This document shows positions 63,560 through 64,000 of a stretch of DNA of 64,000 nt, one piece after another. Within the stretch, counting starts at the first letter, position 1; each line of letters begins with the position of its first letter. The notes under the pieces are model-generated. The model made no database searches, was not told the DNA's origin, and was given only the letters and a program-made list of their open reading frames with translations. The DNA is taken from assembly GCA_020850415.1 (NCBI GenBank), contig JADZER010000011.1:1-64000 (forward strand). Direction: 5' to 3'. This stretch comes from Phycisphaerales bacterium. Its GTDB lineage: Bacteria; Planctomycetota; Phycisphaerae; Phycisphaerales; UBA1924. Position numbers and translations under genes: made by a program.

Positions 63560-64000
63560 CTACCGATCGGCTTCGCCCAGCACCGACTCCCGAGACGGGA
63601 TCCGCAGCACATCCCCGATCTGCAGGTCGTCGGCGCGGCGCATCGTGTCCCGGTTGGCGTTGAAGATCACCTCGGCGTACCGGAGGCTGCCGTAGAACCG
63701 CTGGGCGATCTCGCTGAGCGTGTCCCCGCTCACCACCACATACTCGAGGAACTCCGGCTCGGGGAGCCCGGGATCCGCCCCCGGCGCCGGCTTGCCCTGT
63801 ATGTTGTCGGGGTCCACCGGCACCCGCACGGTCTGCCCGGCCCGGAGCCCGGTGGGGCTCACGAACGGGTTGGCCGCGGCGATCGCCCCGGCGTGCCGGA
63901 CGGTCCCGAAGTACCGGCGCGAGATGCTCTCGAAGGTGTCCCCCCTCGCGATGACATGGTCGCGGAACTCCGGCGCGACGACCCCGGGACCCCCGGCATC
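63560..64000 (-). CDS. LysM-domain protein, N-terminus beyond window
   Basis: The minus-strand frame is open from the right edge to a stop at 63560, at least 146 residues. It holds two LysM domains: [18 protein letters not shown] at about residues 15-60 from the edge, and [18 protein letters not shown] near the end, each followed by the usual second half ([24 protein letters not shown]). LysM binds peptidoglycan or chitin-like polymers, so the protein is likely envelope-associated. A GTG at 63862 could start a shorter product, but it would cut the first LysM away, so I take the gene as continuing past the edge. Confidence 0.85.
   Translation of the reverse strand, partial: DAGGPGVVAPEFRDHVIARGDTFESISRRYFGTVRHAGAIAAANPFVSPTGLRAGQTVRVPVDPDNIQGKPAPGADPGLPEPEFLEYVVVSGDTLSEIAQRFYGSLRYAEVIFNANRDTMRRADDLQIGDVLRIPSRESVLGEADR

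Overview
The window is GC-rich chromosomal DNA from a bacterium that looks like a planctomycete, most likely of the Phycisphaerae type. This rests on several signs: two secreted proteins end in the double-repeat dockerin-like tail typical of that group (31470-31636 and 50251-50400), one exported protein has a PEP-CTERM-like anchor (16050-16913), many membrane proteins carry small zinc ribbons, and a long dksA/traR-like gene precedes lspA. lpxB and kdsA point to a Gram-negative envelope with lipid A and KDO. No rRNA, tRNA, CRISPR array or phage was recognised.

Layout. 1-5020: a partial unknown gene, a small membrane protein, a sodium:alanine symporter, a possible PD-(D/E)XK protein and lpxB. 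5160-9180: a secreted PHP-fold protein, a strong candidate for an unannotated structured RNA (about 6597-6798), yraN, a parvulin-like lipoprotein and a DUF1844 protein. 9327-13106: a three-gene succinate dehydrogenase operon (cytochrome b, flavoprotein, iron-sulfur protein) closed by twin hairpins. 13364-19260: an unknown membrane protein, an SGNH lipoprotein, a DUF4394 exported protein, tag, a truncated toxin-antitoxin locus next to a MITE-like element, and an AlkD-like protein. 19350-24941: a doubtful Pro-rich ORF, kdsA, a thioredoxin-like protein, accA, a DksA-like protein and lspA. 24957-31640: a TPR-sulfotransferase, an MmgE/PrpD protein, a LOG-family protein and a large dockerin-tailed secreted protein. 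31857-35269: aminopeptidase P, a degenerate receiver protein, tilS and a coiled-coil membrane protein.

35665-42528 is a set of same-strand genes for an arginine/ornithine succinyltransferase (AST)-like route: M20 peptidase, class-III aminotransferase, astA, astD, a small membrane protein and a ureohydrolase. Neither astB nor a recognisable astE is present; the ureohydrolase and the M20 peptidase could supply those steps. 42521-45618 pairs a membrane M48 protease with a lipoprotein whose end resembles a JAMM/MPN metallopeptidase domain. 45697-50180 carries a NifU-type scaffold, csrA, ndk, two zinc-ribbon membrane proteins and a flavin disulfide-reductase-like protein. 50251-51645 is a second dockerin-tailed protein. 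51777-55395 encodes both subunits of an archaeal-type DNA topoisomerase VI. 55660-60402 holds a DinB-like protein and an operon of a TIM-barrel protein, a Tm-1-like protein and a class II aldolase/SDR fusion. 60548-64000 holds thpR, a sugar-epimerase-like protein, an AAC(6')-like acetyltransferase, UDP-glucuronate decarboxylase and a partial LysM protein.

Two window-wide patterns stand out. First, at least sixteen start codons that mostly lack a Shine-Dalgarno sequence have a TANNNT hexamer 5-7 bases upstream, which implies leaderless mRNAs. Second, several families of short dispersed repeats fill the gaps, including a 179-bp MITE-like element with 18-bp perfect terminal inverted repeats, and one repeat that is inserted in frame in topoisomerase VI subunit B.
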